Shown piece after piece: positions 14,810 to 23,567 of a stretch of DNA of 35,615 bases. Location of the stretch: contig JAJQGP010000127.1 of the NCBI GenBank assembly GCA_021200475.1, forward strand, positions 1-35,615. Direction: 5' to 3'. The DNA is from Lachnospiraceae bacterium. GTDB lineage: Bacteria > Bacillota > Clostridia > Lachnospirales > Lachnospiraceae. The notes below the pieces were generated by a model. That model searched no databases. It was not told where the DNA came from and saw nothing but the letters and a program-made list of their open reading frames with translations. The position numbers and the translations under genes are program-made. Position 1 is the stretch's first letter, and each line of letters begins with the position of its first letter.

Positions 14810-17227
14810 TTATGCCGTGTATTCCTCCGTTGTAATGTAACCCGATATCCGGTACGTACTTCCGTTGCTGCGTATCGTCACTGCTCCGCAGTCCATGGTT
14901 GTGTAAAGCGTGATTCCGGCTGCACGCAAACGCTCCACAGCTGCGGCTGCGGGATGGCCGTAGCTGTTATCCTCGCCGCAGGAAATCACGCCAAAGGCTG
15001 GCGAGGCGGCCGCCAGAAAGGCTTCAGAGGATGCCCCCTTTGAGCCATGGTGTCCCACCTTTAAGACATCACAGGTAAGATCCGCGCCGGAGGAGGCGAG
15101 GGTCCGCTCTGACTCTCCCTCCAGGTCTCCGGTAAAAAGCATGCGGAAAGCCCCGTATTGAAGAAGCAATACCATAGAGTCCTCATTCTTATCTCCGGAC
15201 AAAGCCAGGGAATCGGGCGCCAGGCACGTAAGGGACCAGGAAGATGTACTTCCCAATGCGGCTCCCGCTTCCATGCCGAATACAGGAATCCCCAGCTTTT
15301 CTGCATATTCCTTCAGATCAGCAAAGTCCCCCGCATCTGCCGTCGGCGGAAGAATGAGATTTTTCAGCGTAATTCCATGTGCATTGCTTCCCGCAAAGCC
15401 AGGCAAATAGTCTTCGAGGTATTCTTCTATCCCACTGATGTGATCACTGTCCGCATGAGATAGAAAGACATAATCAAGCCTGCCGATCCCATAGTATTTC
15501 ACCACCTGACTGATCCGATATTCCCAAAGCCCGCTCACAGAGCTGCTCCCGCCGTCAATCAGACAATTCGTTCCGTCCGGAAGCTGAATGAGCGCACCAT
15601 CTCCCTGCCCCACATCGATGCAGGTCACGGTCAGGCCGCTGCGTGGATGAAATCCCATCAGGCAGAGGCCCCCTGCGATTGCGCAAATCCACACCAGTCC
15701 TCCCAGCATTTGTTTTTTCGCGTTCACTCTCTGGCGCCTTCTGCTTTTTCCTGTCAATAAAAGATGCGTGACACCTGCCGTGCCAAGCAGCAAACCATAG
15801 TAAAGCATGACCGTCCACACCCCTGGACAGCCCGCGACCCAGAGTGCGCCCGGCAGCTGCTGCTCAGCCACGCACAGTTCTTCAAACAGACCCAGCAGAT
15901 AATACACAGGAGCAGCCAGAAAGGTGCCCGCCGGGATGCTGACCAGGCCCACCAGGCAGGAAATCAGAGCAGAGCCCATCAGAGCCGACATCAGCGGAAT
16001 CACAGCCAGATTGACAATCACGCTCCATGGAGCCGTCTGATAAAAGAACCAGAGTGTAATGGGCAATGTACCAGACCAGACACCCACGCCCTGGCACAGC
16101 ATGTCCCATATCTGCCCGCCTGTTTCTGACAGATTTTCTCCCTGTTTCCGCCTTTTTGCCTGCCCTGGATTCTCTTTTTCCCGCTCTGCTCCTCTTCTTT
16201 GATTTTCCGGTCGGGATTCGATTCTTCCGGTCTTTTCTTTTTTCGCACGAAATGGATTGACTTCCTGGAGCCGCGGCACGAGCAGCGCAATTGACAGGAT
16301 TGCGCCGAATGACAGAAGAAAAGAAGCACTTCCGGCGACACGTCCATCCTGAGACAGTATCAGCGCAGCCGCAACGCCAGCGGCGGTCAGGGTATCATTT
16401 TTCCGTCCCACAATCTGCGATCCGAGCCAGAGCAGAAACATGATGCAGGCGCGCACAGCAGATACCCCAAAACCCGCCATCAGGGCATACAGTACCACCA
16501 CAGCCGCCGACGGCAGCGCAGCCAGAACAAATGGCAGGCGCATGCGGCGCAGCAATTGATAGATACCTATCCCGATCATGCTGATATGAAGACCGCTGAT
16601 GGAAATAATATGCGCAATGCCGCCTTCCTGGTACAGCTGCTTCCATTCCTGCTCCATATAGCTTTTCTCGCCAAGACTGATCGCGGAAACGGTGCGCGCC
16701 GCTTTCTCCTCCAGAATCTGAAGATAGGAATTGCGCAGAGCGCGGCGAAACCGTGCAAGCATACGGGACAGAGAAAAACTCCCTTCCAGCACAGCTGTGA
16801 CATTCGCGCCAGTGAGCCTTCCTACCGTATTTTTCGCAAAATAATACTCCCTGAAATCAAACTGACCGGGATTCTGCGCAGCAGAAAATGGCATCCAGGT
16901 GCCCGTCAGACGAATCCGGTCACCAGGCAGCAGACGGTCTGTTTCAATTGTACAATCGATTTTTAATTCGGAAGATAAAGAACCATTCGATTTGTCATTT
17001 GTAGAAAGAACCACTTGATTTACAGAAAGGCGTATGCCTTCAGATACCGCGCTGACCTCTGACACAGTGCCTTCCACTGTCAGCGCATTGCCCGAACCTG
17101 CGGCCCTGGTCAGATATTCCTGTACCTCCAGGAGTGCCTCATCCCTTGCGGAACCACGTATGCATCCTGTTATGCCAAAAAAGATCGCGACCACAAGACA
17201 CAGCAGAGCCAGCGGCCGTCTTCTCAT
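14810..17227 (-). CDS. comEC: ComEC/Rec2 family DNA-uptake channel protein
   Basis: ComEC forms the membrane channel for single-stranded DNA during transformation. The 805-residue protein has an N-terminal hydrophobic segment ending near a cysteine (FFGITGC), an OB-like DUF4131 region (about 40-190), the multi-helix competence domain (about 190-500), and a C-terminal metallo-beta-lactamase-like domain. The latter shows CIDVGQGDGALIQLPDG, SHADSDH at about 590-596 and KVGHHGSKGASSE near 725, so the nuclease metal motif is intact. A highly charged insert (about 324-370, Lys/Arg/Glu/Gln only) sits between transmembrane blocks and is probably cytosolic. It is the last gene of the comEA-like to comEC group. 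Full natural competence cannot be inferred from this window. Confidence 0.93.
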   Translation of the reverse strand: MRRRPLALLCLVVAIFFGITGCIRGSARDEALLEVQEYLTRAAGSGNALTVEGTVSEVSAVSEGIRLSVNQVVLSTNDKSNGSLSSELKIDCTIETDRLLPGDRIRLTGTWMPFSAAQNPGQFDFREYYFAKNTVGRLTGANVTAVLEGSFSLSRMLARFRRALRNSYLQILEEKAARTVSAISLGEKSYMEQEWKQLYQEGGIAHIISISGLHISMIGIGIYQLLRRMRLPFVLAALPSAAVVVLYALMAGFGVSAVRACIMFLLWLGSQIVGRKNDTLTAAGVAAALILSQDGRVAGSASFLLSFGAILSIALLVPRLQEVNPFRAKKEKTGRIESRPENQRRGAEREKENPGQAKRRKQGENLSETGGQIWDMLCQGVGVWSGTLPITLWFFYQTAPWSVIVNLAVIPLMSALMGSALISCLVGLVSIPAGTFLAAPVYYLLGLFEELCVAEQQLPGALWVAGCPGVWTVMLYYGLLLGTAGVTHLLLTGKSRRRQRVNAKKQMLGGLVWICAIAGGLCLMGFHPRSGLTVTCIDVGQGDGALIQLPDGTNCLIDGGSSSVSGLWEYRISQVVKYYGIGRLDYVFLSHADSDHISGIEEYLEDYLPGFAGSNAHGITLKNLILPPTADAGDFADLKEYAEKLGIPVFGMEAGAALGSTSSWSLTCLAPDSLALSGDKNEDSMVLLLQYGAFRMLFTGDLEGESERTLASSGADLTCDVLKVGHHGSKGASSEAFLAAASPAFGVISCGEDNSYGHPAAAAVERLRAAGITLYTTMDCGAVTIRSNGSTYRISGYITTEEYTA

Positions 17228-17308
17228 TGCTCCACCCTCTCTCCCGTATATGCTTTTTCCGGCTGAACACGTCTCTCCTTTTGCATTCAGCCGGAACAGG
17301 TATCATTT

Positions 17309-17356
17309 CGTTACTGGTCACAACCCGACCACGCACTTGCTGCGGGGTCAGGGTTG
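17309..17356. repeat. Dispersed hairpin repeat, copy in the GerM-comEC gap
   Basis: CGTTACTGGTCA runs into a near-perfect hairpin. CAACCC-GACC-a-CGCA (17321-17335) pairs across loop CTTGC with TGCG-g-GGTC-a-GGGTTG (17341-17356), giving 14 pairs with a mismatch and one bulge. No T tail follows on either strand. The core GCAC-TTGCTGCG and the GTCAGGGT arm recur at 35433-35463, and a shorter core at 24537-24553. It occupies the 168-bp gap between the GerM lipoprotein gene and comEC. Confidence 0.55.
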
Positions 17357-17395
17357 AAACCATAGTGGTTGCAAGCATCTCTCTCTTTTTCCCTG

Positions 17396-18622
17396 CTACT
17401 CTGTCTGGATTTCCACGGACGCATCCGCACCTGTCACTCCGGCGATCGCGCCGTCTGCGCCAGCAGCAGAACTGTCCTCATCCGCAGCGTAGCCATCCGC
17501 ACCCGCGATAATGGCATCCGATGCGCTCGAATCCGCCAGGTCTTTCGCTGTTTCCAGATCACTCTCATCCTCCCCGGAATCCTCAACCGCCTCAGGGACA
17601 ACGGCAGCATCCTCACCCCCGTCCGACTCCGGTTTCCCTTCTGCCTCATTCCCTTCCGCAGCGGTCTCTTCTGTCTCAGACTCCAGACTCTCCACCGCAA
17701 TCAGGCTTTCATTTAACAGGAATACTTCGTTCAGCTCTATCTCATCCCAGAACAGGACATTCGAAGAACCCTCGATTGTGATTCTCACTCCGTCAACGTC
17801 ATCGGCAGTCTCACAGATGGAATTTACAATCGCGTACAAAGCCGTCGTGGCAGAGGGCGGATTCTCCGTCGGCTGCTGGTTAAATTCCTCACTGAAATTG
17901 ATCGTGCAGACCCCGTTTTTTGTCGAGATATCCAGAATTTCCGTCGACGCATTCATCACTGTCCTGCGGTCTGAATAATCGGAGCCTTTCATCAGCTGTT
18001 CCAGAATCACACGAACGAGTACCATATTGCTCGAATAATCTACATTTCGAACCTCTTTTAACAGTTTTGTCCCATCCTCATTCGGAAAATACAGAACGAG
18101 GGAGGTCGTCTGATAGGAGTTAATCCCGCCATTTTTTGTATCAATAAAGCTTTCCGCATCCATCGCCGCTACCAGCTCGCCATTCGCGTCCACCAGCTGC
18201 TCCGAATCTACAGTCAGAATGATTTTCGTCACACCGGGGATCTGGCAAATCGTCTTTACCACAGCTGCGCGCAAAAGAACCTCCGTGATGTTGTCCATCT
18301 CATAGTATGCGTCTGAGAAGTCAATCCGGAGTGCGTCGATCCCGCGCTCATAGCCCTGATACAATACCGTCTCCGGAATCACACTGGTATAGACCGCATC
18401 CTCCGGCACAGTCGACATCTGCGCCATAAGCTCTGTCATCATTTCATCAAAGGTCTCCGCAGCAGGCGAATAGCTCACTTCATAGAGGCTTGTACCGGAT
18501 GAATTTTTATAATAAATCGTATAGCTGGTGCTGTCTTCCTTCTTCCCGCAGCCGCCGGAAAGAAGCAGCGCGGCAGTCAGAAGCAGCAGCATACAAAAAG
18601 AAACGCTTCTTTTTTTCTTCAC
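17396..18622 (-). CDS. GerMN-domain lipoprotein (sporulation/germination GerM-like)
   Basis: The 408-residue protein has a lipoprotein signal, a Lys-rich start then a hydrophobic stretch ending LLLSGGC with C25 as the lipidated cysteine. It is followed by two GerMN modules: about 30-165 (VYYKN-like IYYKNSSGTSLYEV, DFSDAYYEM) and about 165-320 (SLVLYFPNEDGTKL, INFSEEFNQQ). GerM proteins act in spore envelope assembly and germination in Bacillus and occur as envelope lipoproteins in many Clostridia. The last 90 residues are very acidic and Ala/Ser/Asp-rich, apparently disordered. The start is GTG with a GGAGGGG ribosome site 5 nt away. It lies between the sensor kinase and comEC. Confidence 0.88.
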   Translation of the reverse strand: MKKKRSVSFCMLLLLTAALLLSGGCGKKEDSTSYTIYYKNSSGTSLYEVSYSPAAETFDEMMTELMAQMSTVPEDAVYTSVIPETVLYQGYERGIDALRIDFSDAYYEMDNITEVLLRAAVVKTICQIPGVTKIILTVDSEQLVDANGELVAAMDAESFIDTKNGGINSYQTTSLVLYFPNEDGTKLLKEVRNVDYSSNMVLVRVILEQLMKGSDYSDRRTVMNASTEILDISTKNGVCTINFSEEFNQQPTENPPSATTALYAIVNSICETADDVDGVRITIEGSSNVLFWDEIELNEVFLLNESLIAVESLESETEETAAEGNEAEGKPESDGGEDAAVVPEAVEDSGEDESDLETAKDLADSSASDAIIAGADGYAADEDSSAAGADGAIAGVTGADASVEIQTE

Positions 18623-18761
18623 GTGAACCCCTCCGCAGATGGTCTCGATTCACGGATGGAATCGAACACACAACTCTCTAAAATATTTCTGATAACCATT
18701 CAGAATCACAGCGGCACACAGACCTGCAGCCTGCTGTTTGGAACCGTCATGATTTCCATGA

Positions 18762-20222
18762 TCACGGCACATATTTCAGCGGAATCCGCACAGTGAAGGT
18801 CGTCCCTTCCCCCTCACGGCTATAGACCTTTATCGCGCCATGATGCATCAGAACCGCGCTTCTCGTGATTGCGAGTCCCAGTCCGGTACCGCCGATCTCC
18901 CGCGAATGCGACTTATCTACGCGGTAAAAGCGCTCAAAAATATGCTCCTGAGATTCCTCCGGGATACCGATTCCGGAATCATCCACCCGGATGTAAAAAT
19001 ATTTACTGTCCACATTAAGAGAAACATGTACCCATCCGCCGTCCCGGTTGTATTTGATCCCGTTTTCAATCAGATTGGAGATCGCGAGCGTCAGTTTTGT
19101 CTCATCGACCTCTGCGAGAATTGGTTTAAAGCTCTCCAGCACCAGATCGACGTTTTTCGTTCCTGCGATCGGACGCAGCCTTTTCAGTACCAGCTCGATC
19201 AGCTGATTGATATTCGTCTCTTCAATATGGACATCGGAAGAACGCTTATCCATCTTCACAAGGGAAAGCAGGTCCGAAATAATCTTATTTTCGCGGTCCA
19301 CTTCCTCCGCGATGTCTCCCATAAACTCCCTGTAAAGTTCAACCGGCACGTCCTCCTGTGCCAGAAGAGAATCCGCCAGCACCTTCATCGAGGTAATCGG
19401 CGTTTTCAGTTCATGTGAGACATTTGAGACGAACTCCTGCCGCGAATCCTCCTGTGCCTTCATACGCTTCAGCATGCGGTTATATGCCTCTGCAAGAAGC
19501 TGCGTCTCCGTATAATCCGGGATAGAGATTTCTTCATCATTTACACCCGCAACATCCTCCAGAGACTGTGTGATTTTTCCAAACGGACGCGTCAGAATCC
19601 GCGAAACATAAAAGGCCACCCCCAGAATCAGGATCGTCAGAAATGACTGCAGCTGCAGCACGATCCGGCTGATGCCCGCTTTTCCATTAGCGATATCTAC
19701 CGTAGGAACACTGATAATCATAATTCCTTCCGTTTCCCCGGAATCATCGTTTACGATCGGAATCGTCATTTCCAGGAACTGGTTGTCTTCGTCGTAGTTC
19801 GTCGAATTCGTCCCCTGAAACGTCAGAAGCACTTCCTCTGAAATAATCACTTTATCTACATCGATGTCATAGGTGTCTTTGATGATACGAAAATTGCTGT
19901 TGACAAGAATCAAACGCCCGGAATACAGGGATGCCATCTGGTCAATCAGCCGATCGACCTGATCGGAATCGTTCCCATGCATATATTCGGACTCCGAGAT
20001 CTGCTCCAGAATCTGCTGGCACTGCCGCTCCAGCAGCTGGGCCTTCTGCTCAACCGCCTGCGACTCATAGTTCGTCAGAACCGCATAGCGCATCAGAAGA
20101 ACAGGAATCACCCCCACCAGAATGAAAAACAGGAAGATACGTGCCTGCAGGCTTTTTAAATATTTTTTAATGATTGGCTTAATGCTGGAAATAGTAACCC
20201 ACTCCCCACTTCGTATGTACAT
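18762..20222 (-). CDS. Membrane sensor histidine kinase (HAMP, HisKA, HATPase)
   Basis: This is the partner of the response regulator just upstream. From the ATG at 20222 it has 486 residues: a transmembrane helix (about 27-48), an extracellular sensor of about 145 residues, a second helix (about 192-209), HAMP, the HisKA box FVSNVSHELKTPITS with the phospho-acceptor His near 271, and an HATPase with NLIENGIKYN, DDSGIGIP and GTGLGLAI. The layout resembles WalK/PhoR-type kinases but lacks a PAS domain. The start is uncertain. ATG 20222 has no ribosome site and overlaps the regulator gene by 44 nt. ATT at 20190-20192 lies 9 nt after GGGGAG and would give the compact N terminus usual for such kinases. 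Confidence 0.9.
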   Translation of the reverse strand: MYIRSGEWVTISSIKPIIKKYLKSLQARIFLFFILVGVIPVLLMRYAVLTNYESQAVEQKAQLLERQCQQILEQISESEYMHGNDSDQVDRLIDQMASLYSGRLILVNSNFRIIKDTYDIDVDKVIISEEVLLTFQGTNSTNYDEDNQFLEMTIPIVNDDSGETEGIMIISVPTVDIANGKAGISRIVLQLQSFLTILILGVAFYVSRILTRPFGKITQSLEDVAGVNDEEISIPDYTETQLLAEAYNRMLKRMKAQEDSRQEFVSNVSHELKTPITSMKVLADSLLAQEDVPVELYREFMGDIAEEVDRENKIISDLLSLVKMDKRSSDVHIEETNINQLIELVLKRLRPIAGTKNVDLVLESFKPILAEVDETKLTLAISNLIENGIKYNRDGGWVHVSLNVDSKYFYIRVDDSGIGIPEESQEHIFERFYRVDKSHSREIGGTGLGLAITRSAVLMHHGAIKVYSREGEGTTFTVRIPLKYVP

Positions 20223-20868
20223 ATTTCGGTTCGCTCGGGTTCGCCTCAATCTTTTCGCGCAAACGGCGGATATGCACATCCACTGTCCTCACATCCCCCG
20301 GATACTCGTACCCCCACACGGTATTTAAAAGACTCTCCCGGCTGTACACCTTATTTGGATTAAAAACAAGCAGCTCTAAAAGGTCAAATTCCTTTGTCGT
20401 CAGGTTCACCTCTTTGCCGGCGACACTGACTCTCCTGCCATCGCAGTCCAGAACGAGATCGCCCACCTCCACGATCTTCCCCTTCGGCTCAGCCGCATTT
20501 TTCTGGGAAGTCCGTCGGATAATCGCTTTCAGCCTTGCCTTGACCTCAAGGATATTAAAGGGTTTCGTGATGTAATCGTCTGCACCGTACTCCAGGCCCA
20601 TGATCTTATCCATGTCGTCGCCCTTCGCCGTCAGCATAACAATCGGCACATCGGAGAAATCACGAATCTGCTGACATACCTGCAGGCCGTCCAGCTTCGG
20701 CAGCATCAGATCCAGAAGGATAATGTCGTATTTATTTTCCCTTGCCAGCCGCACTGCTTCCTCCCCATCGTAAGCGCAGTCCACCTCCATGTCATCCTGC
20801 TCCAGACTGAACCGGATGCCCTTAACGATCAATTTCTCATCATCCACTACCAAAACTCTTTTCGCCAT
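20179..20868 (-). CDS. OmpR/PhoB-family response regulator
   Basis: The 229-residue regulator has a receiver domain with the acidic pair D9-D10, phospho-acceptor D53 (ILLDLMLP), the Thr of VMLTAKG at 80 and K102 (TKPF). A winged-helix DNA-binding domain follows (about 130-229; LTTKEFDLLELLVFNPNKVYSRE and RTVDVHIRRLREKIE). It resembles WalR/PhoP-type regulators. The ATG follows AAGGAG at 6 nt, 19 bp after the comEA-like gene. The sensor kinase reading frame begins inside its 3' end, so the pair is translationally coupled. Its regulon and stimulus are not visible from the sequence. Association with competence-type genes is positional only. Confidence 0.95.
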   Translation of the reverse strand: MAKRVLVVDDEKLIVKGIRFSLEQDDMEVDCAYDGEEAVRLARENKYDIILLDLMLPKLDGLQVCQQIRDFSDVPIVMLTAKGDDMDKIMGLEYGADDYITKPFNILEVKARLKAIIRRTSQKNAAEPKGKIVEVGDLVLDCDGRRVSVAGKEVNLTTKEFDLLELLVFNPNKVYSRESLLNTVWGYEYPGDVRTVDVHIRRLREKIEANPSEPKYVHTKWGVGYYFQH

Positions 20869-20887
20869 AATAATCTCCTTACAATAT

Positions 20888-21646
20888 CTATACGGTTATA
20901 AGGTCTTTGATCTTAGAGAAGACCCCGCTCTTGATTCCGGAAATATTCTGAATCTCCTCAATCGAAGCAAACGCTCCATGCTCGCTTCGATACGCAAGAA
21001 TCGCAGCGGCCTTTGCCTCACCGATCCCGGGAAGCGTCATCAGTTCCTGGGCTGTCGCTGTATTCAGATTGACCTTACCGTCGGAAGTGACTGCTGCTTC
21101 CCCGCTCCCGGCCGACACTGCCTCATCCGCAGTATAGTCTCCCTCTGAGAGCATGCCCGCTGTTTCACTGCTCATCCCTTCCGCTGACGCGCCGGAAGCC
21201 TTCAGCAGCGCTGTCTCTTCTGTCGAATAAACATAAAGCTTCTGTCCATCCCTGACTGCCGCCGCCTGATTCAGCCACTCCTCATCCGCTCCCAGGGAAA
21301 AACCGCCCGCCTGCGCAATTGTGTCACAGACACGCATATCGCCCCTGATCGGATACACACCAGGTTCCTTCACTGCGCCGCAGACGTAAACATAACCAAG
21401 AATCGCCTCGGTTTCCGTCTCTGCCAAAGAGAGTGCACCTTCCTGTGCGGATTCTGTCTCTGCCGGAGAACATGTATCTTCCTCTGCCGATTCTGTTTCT
21501 GCCAAAGAGAGCAGATTTTCCACTGTGGATTCCGTTTCCACGGTCAGTCCCGCCGTATAAAGCGTACCACGCTCTCCACAGCCTGACGCTCCAGTCAGGA
21601 CAACGCATAACAGGGCTGTAGCCAGCCCTCTTTTTTTCCATAACAT
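20888..21646 (-). CDS. ComEA-like lipoprotein (SLBB plus helix-hairpin-helix)
   Basis: ComEA binds double-stranded DNA at the cell surface for uptake. The 252-residue protein has a lipoprotein-like N terminus (hydrophobic stretch to ASGC, C23), an acidic spacer with 13-residue repeats (about 47-81), an SLBB domain (about 83-145; VYVCGAVKEPGVYPI, GGF), a second acidic linker, and a C-terminal tandem helix-hairpin-helix (191-252; VNLNTATAQELMTLPGIGEAKA, NISGI). Typical ComEA has a transmembrane anchor rather than a lipobox, so lipidation is an inference. The ATG has only a weak ribosome site (GGGTAT). It is the first gene of the group that ends with comEC and is driven by the promoter at 21691-21719. 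Confidence 0.9.
   Translation of the reverse strand: MLWKKRGLATALLCVVLTGASGCGERGTLYTAGLTVETESTVENLLSLAETESAEEDTCSPAETESAQEGALSLAETETEAILGYVYVCGAVKEPGVYPIRGDMRVCDTIAQAGGFSLGADEEWLNQAAAVRDGQKLYVYSTEETALLKASGASAEGMSSETAGMLSEGDYTADEAVSAGSGEAAVTSDGKVNLNTATAQELMTLPGIGEAKAAAILAYRSEHGAFASIEEIQNISGIKSGVFSKIKDLITV
21417..21533 (-). repeat. Three in-frame 39-bp tandem repeats in the comEA-like gene
   Basis: Units 21417-21455, 21456-21494 and 21495-21533 are each 39 bp and share GT(C/T)TCTGCC at the left and GATTC at the right. They encode 13-residue acidic units of the form SLAETESAEED. A fourth partial unit follows. They extend the surface spacer between lipid anchor and SLBB domain. Confidence 0.75.
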
Positions 21647-21690
21647 ATACCCATGCGGCCAAAGCCACTGTTTTCCCGTATACGTTCCTT

Positions 21691-21719
21691 ATTTTAACGA
21701 AAAATGAAATACTTTGCAA
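21691..21719 (-). promoter_or_regulatory. Promoter of the comEA-like/two-component/comEC group
   Basis: TTGCAA (21714-21719), 17 bp, TAAAAT (21691-21696) on the minus strand, 45 bp before the comEA-like start. The region is AT-rich. No promoter as good is seen before the response regulator, kinase, GerM or comEC genes, so they may share this transcript. Confidence 0.7.
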
Positions 21720-21745
21720 CAGATTTTTTACAGATGAAAGAAAAT

Positions 21746-22174
21746 TTACCATTTAAATATTACAATTCCAATAACTGTCAAAAGCATACCAAAGACCTTC
21801 CGCCCTTCCAGCGGCTGCTTTTCTACTCCAAACAGTCCCAGCAGCTCAATCCCATACGCAACAATCAGCTGTGCAACAACAATCAGCATGGCTGCGCGCG
21901 CGGGGCCCAGGCTTCCCATCGCCTTCACTACTGTTATGGTAATAAATGCGCCGATCACGCCGGAAAGAAGCATATATTTCGGCTCCACCAGCCCCAGCCT
22001 GGCCACATTCGTCCGATCGGTGAACAGCCACGCCAGAATACAGACAAGCAAAGCGGTCAGCTGCACAAAAGCAGACGAGAGCCAGAGACTCGTCTGCTTT
22101 GTCATTTCCGTATTAAACACACCCTGTATACTCATCAGCGCACCAGAAAGCAGCGCGATCAGAATTCCCCACAT
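21746..22174 (-). CDS. DMT-superfamily small membrane transporter (YdcZ/DUF606-like)
   Basis: The 142-residue protein has four to five hydrophobic helices (for example WGILIALLSGALMSIQGVFN, FVQLTALLVCILAWLF, MLIVVAQLIVAYGIELLGLFG, GMLLTVIGIVIFKW). This matches the single-repeat YdcZ type of the drug/metabolite transporter superfamily, in which small proteins probably dimerise. The chosen ATG (22172-22174) has AGGAGGG at 5 nt; an in-frame ATG five codons upstream contains that ribosome site and is less likely. The substrate is unknown. It stands alone between argD and the comEA-like gene, with no clear terminator on either side. Confidence 0.85.
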   Translation of the reverse strand: MWGILIALLSGALMSIQGVFNTEMTKQTSLWLSSAFVQLTALLVCILAWLFTDRTNVARLGLVEPKYMLLSGVIGAFITITVVKAMGSLGPARAAMLIVVAQLIVAYGIELLGLFGVEKQPLEGRKVFGMLLTVIGIVIFKW

Positions 22175-22292
22175 AATTCCCTCCTGCATCCAGGCCCGGC
22201 GACATGAGAAATCTCAGTTATCTGTCACCGTCCCATATGATTGTTCTGGCAGGAGTATGCACAGTTTTCAGAAAAAATATGCACGGTTACTG

Positions 22293-23516
22293 TCAAAAGG
22301 ATGCTTCCAGCCGCACTACCATCTCATCAATATCCTTTTTCTCAATCACCAGAGGCGGTACCAGACGCAGTACATTGCCCTCTGCGCTTAAAACCACCAG
22401 TCCGTTTTCGAGCGATTTGCTCACAATCTCACCGACCGGGCGTCCCTCGACCAGCAGTCCCTGCATAAATCCTTTGCCCCGCCGTGCGGTCAGGAAATCA
22501 TATTTTTCCACCAGCTCATCCAGCCTCTGTTCCAGATAAGGGGTTAACTCCCGCACATGATCGATCACGTGAAGCTCTTCAAAAAGATCAAATACCTTTG
22601 ACACGGCAGCACAGGCAAATGGATTGCCGCCATAGGTCGTTCCGTGATCTCCGGGAACCAGAGAAGCCTTTGCCGTCTTTTCATTCAGCAAAAATGCCCC
22701 CACCGGCACGCCGCAGCCAAGCGCCTTCGCACAGGTCATAATGTCCGGCTGCACACCGTACTGCTGACAGGCAAACCAGCTCCCGGTGCGCCCCATGCCG
22801 CACTGAATTTCATCCAGAATCAGCAGAATATCCTTTTCCTCGCACAGAGCGCGCACGCCGCGCAAAAATTCCGGCTCCGCGGGATAGATTCCCCCCTCGC
22901 CCTGCACCGTTTCCAGAATGATCGCGCAGGTATGCGCTGTGATCTGTGCTTTCACGCTCTCCAGATCATTGAATTTCGCAAATCTCACCCCGCCCATCAG
23001 CGGACGGAATGCCTCCTGATAATGCGGATTTCCCGTCACAGACAGTGCGCCGACACTCCGGCCATGAAAGGAATGCTCCATGGCGATAATCTCATAATTG
23101 GCCTCAGCAGTCTCATCCTCCGCTGCGTTTTTCCCGGCCGTATTCTTTTTTAAATAGGCATATTTCCGCGCCGCCTTCAGCGCACCCTCAATCGCCTCTG
23201 TGCCGCTGTTGGTAAAAAATACCTTGTCCATGCCGCTCGCCTTCGCCAGCTTCGCAGCCGCCTCCGGAAGAGGCTCGTTGTAAAACAGATTTGAGGTATG
23301 GATCAGCTTATCAATCTGCGTCTTCAGCGCTTCGTTATACGCCTGATTGCCGTATCCGAGCGCAAAAACCGCGATTCCGGCGCCAAAGTCCAGATAGTCC
23401 TTTCCGTCCACATCGGTCAGGTATACCCCTTCCCCTCTCTCAAACACCACCGGAAACCGATTGTACGTGTGAAGCACATGCTGCTCTGTCAAATCCATAT
23501 ATTCCTGACTGGTCAT
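22293..23516 (-). CDS. argD: Acetylornithine aminotransferase
   Basis: This PLP-dependent class III aminotransferase converts N-acetylglutamate semialdehyde to N-acetylornithine. The 407-residue protein has the expected GTEAIEGALKAAR phosphate-binding segment (near 108), HSFHGRSVGALSVTGN, the cofactor aspartate in LLILDEIQCGMGRTG, the lysine in MTCAKALGCGVPVGAF and TTYGGNPFACAA. An insert of about 20 residues (KKNTAGKNAAEDETAEAN) sits in a surface loop between two conserved blocks. It is the last gene of argC-argJ-argB-argD. The ATG has AAGGAGAAG upstream. The tail gap before the next gene contains a near-duplicate TATGCACAGTT/TATGCACGGTT pair (22256-22288) of unknown meaning. Confidence 0.95.
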   Translation of the reverse strand: MTSQEYMDLTEQHVLHTYNRFPVVFERGEGVYLTDVDGKDYLDFGAGIAVFALGYGNQAYNEALKTQIDKLIHTSNLFYNEPLPEAAAKLAKASGMDKVFFTNSGTEAIEGALKAARKYAYLKKNTAGKNAAEDETAEANYEIIAMEHSFHGRSVGALSVTGNPHYQEAFRPLMGGVRFAKFNDLESVKAQITAHTCAIILETVQGEGGIYPAEPEFLRGVRALCEEKDILLILDEIQCGMGRTGSWFACQQYGVQPDIMTCAKALGCGVPVGAFLLNEKTAKASLVPGDHGTTYGGNPFACAAVSKVFDLFEELHVIDHVRELTPYLEQRLDELVEKYDFLTARRGKGFMQGLLVEGRPVGEIVSKSLENGLVVLSAEGNVLRLVPPLVIEKKDIDEMVVRLEASF

Positions 23517-23567
23517 TTTCTTCTCCTTCCATCTCTTCCATGCTGCCGGCGTTTCTGCCCTGTCCCG

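Noticed and set aside
21417..21533. CRISPR-like repeat array
   Set aside because: The 39-bp units are contiguous with no spacers, in frame, and encode an acidic protein spacer.
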